A stretch of 64,000 bases of DNA from Ch67 sp041395845 (lineage in GTDB: Bacteria; Pseudomonadota; Gammaproteobacteria; Pseudomonadales; Ketobacteraceae): the NCBI GenBank assembly GCA_041395845.1, contig JAWKZS010000006.1, positions 124,001 through 188,000 on the forward strand, read 5' to 3'. Below are positions 61,332 through 64,000 of the stretch, piece after piece. A program made the translations under genes and the position numbers. Under the pieces are notes generated by a model, which did not search any database, was not told the DNA's origin, and worked only from the letters and a program-made list of their open reading frames with translations. Numbering within the stretch: position 1 is the stretch's first letter; every line of letters begins with the position of its first letter.

Positions 61332-62918
61332 TCACTCAAACATCGAGAAATCAATCCGGGTGCCACGCTCGCGCAGTTTTTCCATGAATGCGGGAATGAT
61401 ACCGGTGGCCATGAAGCGACCCTTGACCTTGCCATCGGCATCAAAGCCATCCTGCTGGAAACGGAAAATCTCGCCCAGCTGGATCGTGTTGGCCTCGATG
61501 CCGCAGACTTCGCTGATACTGGTGATGCGCCGGCTGCCGCAGGGAAACCGCGTCTGCTGGATGATCAGGTGCACACCGGACTGGATCTGGGCGCGAATGG
61601 CGGCCACCGGCAATTCCATCCCCGACATCAGCACCAGCACTTCGAGCCGGTTCAGGCAATCCCGCGGTGAATTGGCGTGCACCGTGGTGAGCGATCCATC
61701 GTGTCCGGTGTTCATCGCCTGCAGCATGTCCAGCGCTTCACCGCCGCGACATTCCCCCACCACAATGCGATCGGGACTCATGCGCAGGCTGTTCTTCACC
61801 AGTTCGCGGATACTGATGCCGCCATGACCATCCACATCCGCCGGACGGGTTTCCAGCGACACCAGATTCGGCTGCGATAATTCCAGTTCGGCCGCGTCTT
61901 CGATGGTGACAATGCGTTCATTGGCGGGAATGAAATTCGACAGGATGTTGAGCAGGGTGGATTTGCCGGAACCGGTGCCGCCGGAAATCACGATGTTGCG
62001 TTTGCTCTTCACCGCCAGATCAAGAAATTTCACCATCGCCGGTGACAGGGTCTGATAATTTATCAGGTGCGACGCCGTGAGTTTTTCATTCTTGTAACGG
62101 CGGATGGTCAGCGCCGGGCCCTTGATGGCCAGCGGCGGAATGATGGCATTGATGCGGGAGCCGCCTTTCATGCGGGCGTCCACCATGGGGGACCGTTCGT
62201 CGATGCGGCGGCCGGAGTCCTGCACGATGCGCTTGATCACCTGAATCACCGCATCGGCATTGGTAAACCGTTCGCTGGCGCGCAGATTGCCTTCGTCGGT
62301 TTCATAAAAAATTTCATCCGGCGCATTCACCATGATTTCATTCACATCGGTGAGTTCCAGCAATTTGTCGAGCGGGCCCAGGCCGATGAATTCACTCATC
62401 ACGTCGCGACTGATGCGGGCACGGTCGATGCCCGCGGGCAAATTCTTGAAACTGTCGAACGCGGCGTTGATCAGCTGACGCACGGCAGCGAAGCGTTCGT
62501 CTTCGGTCAGCACGGTGGTGTTGTTCGCCAGCGCATTGGCCACCGCCCAGTACACCTTTTCCCGTACCCGCTGCTGCAGCTGCTCGATATCATCCGCCGA
62601 CGCATCGGCCTGATGGCGGCCGCCGCGCTTGATCTGCACCTTGACGTGATAGTCGCCGATGCTGATGGTGTCACCCAGGGTCAACGGACCGTAGGCATCC
62701 ACCTTGTTGTCATTCACCCGCACCGAACCGAGTTTGGCGCGGTTGCTGATATGGATGCCGTCGTCCTTCATCTCCAGTTCGGCATGCACCTTGCCGATCT
62801 TCCAGCCCGTCAGCACCACGGGGTTATCGCTGGCAGACCCCAGTGTACACACCGGCTGTTCGATAAAGGTGGTGGACACCAGTTCACCTTTGCTGTTGCG
62901 TACCGTGACATTGAACAT
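61332..62918 (-). CDS. FHA domain fused to CpaF/TadA-type secretion ATPase
   Basis: The 528-residue protein joins an FHA domain (about 1-100; LGSASDNPVV, KIGKVHAELEM, TISIGDYHVKV), which binds phospho-Thr peptides, to a type II/IV secretion ATPase of the CpaF/TadA class (about 140-528). The ATPase has Walker A GGTGSGKSTLLN, Walker B-like DRIVVGECRGGEALDM and TGHDGSLTTVHANSPRDC. FHA-CpaF fusions occur in tad-like loci or alone. No pilin, TadB/C or outer-membrane secretin gene is nearby, so either it serves a distant locus or acts as an orphan regulator/motor. Confidence 0.9.
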   Translation of the reverse strand: MFNVTVRNSKGELVSTTFIEQPVCTLGSASDNPVVLTGWKIGKVHAELEMKDDGIHISNRAKLGSVRVNDNKVDAYGPLTLGDTISIGDYHVKVQIKRGGRHQADASADDIEQLQQRVREKVYWAVANALANNTTVLTEDERFAAVRQLINAAFDSFKNLPAGIDRARISRDVMSEFIGLGPLDKLLELTDVNEIMVNAPDEIFYETDEGNLRASERFTNADAVIQVIKRIVQDSGRRIDERSPMVDARMKGGSRINAIIPPLAIKGPALTIRRYKNEKLTASHLINYQTLSPAMVKFLDLAVKSKRNIVISGGTGSGKSTLLNILSNFIPANERIVTIEDAAELELSQPNLVSLETRPADVDGHGGISIRELVKNSLRMSPDRIVVGECRGGEALDMLQAMNTGHDGSLTTVHANSPRDCLNRLEVLVLMSGMELPVAAIRAQIQSGVHLIIQQTRFPCGSRRITSISEVCGIEANTIQLGEIFRFQQDGFDADGKVKGRFMATGIIPAFMEKLRERGTRIDFSMFE

Positions 62919-63048
62919 GGGAACCTGCTGACATTCTTGTTGTTATGAAAGGCGCCCGGGATGATAGCACGGCCTGCCCACCCCAAAATTCCCCTTCTTT
63001 AAACGGCGCGGTGTCTTTCTAGTAGAGTCATTTGCCAGGATACCCGCC

Positions 63049-64000
63049 ATGGGCGACACCCCCTCCCGCACCGCCAAATGCCGTACCCCGGATCAATGGG
63101 TCGATGTGGAATACCACTACGACGACCTGGAACAGACCCCGGTGGCCAACATGCCGTTCGAGGTCGTCTGCGTGCGGGATCGCTCGATCCGGGTGCGCGG
63201 CACGACGGATGCCAGCGGCAAGGCGCGGGCCAGTGGCCTGATTCCCGGCCCGGTGGAAGTGGAATTCCAGCCCGACAGCGACGCCGAGGCGCGCCAGCAG
63301 GCCGATCAGCTGCGCAAGGACTTCCGCCAGAGCCTCGACGCCATCGTCACCGGTATCCAGCAACAGGCCGTGTACCAGGATCAGGTACTGGCCGAGATGA
63401 ATCTGGTGGAAAAGGGTGTGGTTTACGCCGGCGCCTTCAGTCAGGGCGTGTGGGACGGCGTCACCGAGTTTGCCGATTTCGTCCAGCAGGTCGCCCCCAT
63501 GCTGGTGCAGCTGGGGGTGGAATACCTGGATCTGCAGCGGGCCATTCTGGAAGGCGACATCAATGCGCTGGAACAGAAGATGCGGGCGGCGAAGGCACGC
63601 GGTGAGGAAATCGCTGCTGCCACTCAGGAAACCTTCGAAACCCTGTTCCTGCTGCTGTCCGATCCCGAGATTCGCAGCGTGCTCAAGTCATTTCCCCAGC
63701 GCTACTGGGATGCCCACTCCAGCGTGGAACAGGCCCGGCTGGCCGGATCGCTGGGCTCGGATCTGGTGGTGGCGCTGTTGCTGGGGGCGGTCACCGGGGG
63801 GGCCGGTGCGGCGGCGGTGACCGCCAAGATCGGTGCCCGCGGCGGCGCGCTGGCCACCAAAGCCATGGGTCAGCTGGCCGACCTTGCCAAGGCCATGAAA
63901 AAGATCAAACCCAAGCTGAAATTCGACGGCCAGACCCAGGGTACCGTGCAGGGCAAGGTACCCCGCAACCGCTCCAACAATCCCCTCAACAGCGGCCACG
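63049..64000 (+). CDS. Probable polymorphic toxin / secretion effector, N-terminal part (cut by window edge)
   Basis: The frame starts at ATG 63049 (AGGA eight bases upstream) and runs off the window after 317 codons. Residues about 20-80 form a beta-rich domain (VDVEYHYDDLEQTPVANMPF, GTTDASGKARASGLIPGPVE) like SpaA/Ig-type linkers in VgrG- or PAAR-linked effectors. A helical region follows, then a hydrophobic Gly/Ala-rich stretch (about 231-260, VALLLGAVTGGAGAAAVTA) as in pretoxin regions of polymorphic toxins. The C-terminal toxin domain and any immunity gene lie outside the window. Other explanations (a non-toxic secreted protein) are possible. Confidence 0.55.
   Translation, partial: MGDTPSRTAKCRTPDQWVDVEYHYDDLEQTPVANMPFEVVCVRDRSIRVRGTTDASGKARASGLIPGPVEVEFQPDSDAEARQQADQLRKDFRQSLDAIVTGIQQQAVYQDQVLAEMNLVEKGVVYAGAFSQGVWDGVTEFADFVQQVAPMLVQLGVEYLDLQRAILEGDINALEQKMRAAKARGEEIAAATQETFETLFLLLSDPEIRSVLKSFPQRYWDAHSSVEQARLAGSLGSDLVVALLLGAVTGGAGAAAVTAKIGARGGALATKAMGQLADLAKAMKKIKPKLKFDGQTQGTVQGKVPRNRSNNPLNSGH

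Noticed and set aside
1..64000. tRNA, rRNA, CRISPR arrays, insertion sequences, prophage genes
   Set aside because: No cloverleaf, rRNA-like tract, regularly spaced repeats, transposase or phage genes were recognised by reading; a dedicated search could still find a small RNA.

Overview
The window is about 64 kb of gene-dense, roughly 60% GC DNA from a gammaproteobacterium. The best taxonomic marks are the housekeeping block trkH-trkA-rsmB-fmt-def, divergent from a LysM gene, dprA, tsaC, hemF and aroE, plus prlC-yheV and divergent znuA/znuCB. This arrangement is known from Pseudomonas-like Gammaproteobacteria, where it lies near the chromosome origin. A TonB2-type cluster with DUF3450 and TtpC, and many genes for CoA-ester, lipid and hydrophobic-compound metabolism, would fit an aquatic or marine heterotroph. 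That placement is inference; no rRNA, tRNA, CRISPR array or insertion sequence was seen.

Layout. 1-3287 (minus): DUF3450, ttpC, exbB, exbD and the start of tonB, an energy-transduction operon cut by the window edge. 3331-7582: a catabolic group with HMG-CoA lyase and a CaiB-type CoA-transferase on minus, facing a VOC protein and an alpha/beta hydrolase on plus. 7648-10751 (minus): a surface lipoprotein with leucine-rich and RTX repeats, and a small membrane protein. 10997-20551 (plus): an operon of a flavin amine oxidase, a 2232-residue hybrid kinase with a degenerate Ser/Thr-kinase domain, and a REC-GGDEF response regulator. 20555-23902: an amphi-Trp protein, a membrane protein, an acyl-CoA dehydrogenase and its adjoining GntR/FCD regulator. 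23926-28761 (minus): three consecutive genes (GNAT-HDAC fusion, PAS-GGDEF-EAL, lipin/LNS2-like phosphatase), each broken by several single-base frameshifts. 28970-33294 (minus): an MHYT hybrid kinase overlapping an HD-GYP response regulator. 33359-38463: a TetR regulator facing an MpaB-type oxygenase, P450 and SDR operon, then a second SDR. 38540-39529: a GAF-GGDEF protein. 39655-54894: the housekeeping block. 55041-62918: a 7TM-DISM diguanylate cyclase, zinc importer ZnuABC, an M50 protease, a LEA2-like lipoprotein, a SpoU methyltransferase and an FHA-CpaF ATPase. 63049-64000: the N-terminal part of a probable polymorphic toxin, cut by the window edge.

How the parts connect. The perfect palindrome TTGTATACAA occurs between the CoA-transferase and VOC genes and again in front of the acyl-CoA dehydrogenase-gntR pair; the gntR product is therefore a good candidate to control both loci as one catabolic regulon. 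Cyclic-di-GMP signalling is heavily represented (four GGDEF proteins, one with EAL and broken, plus one HD-GYP), and two of these enzymes are coupled by operon structure to large phosphorelay kinases. The most unusual unit is the oxidase, pseudokinase-hybrid-kinase and diguanylate cyclase operon, which could tie amine or amino-acid oxidation to c-di-GMP output.

Limits. All family assignments come from reading motifs; no database search was possible. No stretch longer than about 300 bases lacks a gene. The frameshift cluster may be real decay or a local assembly problem.
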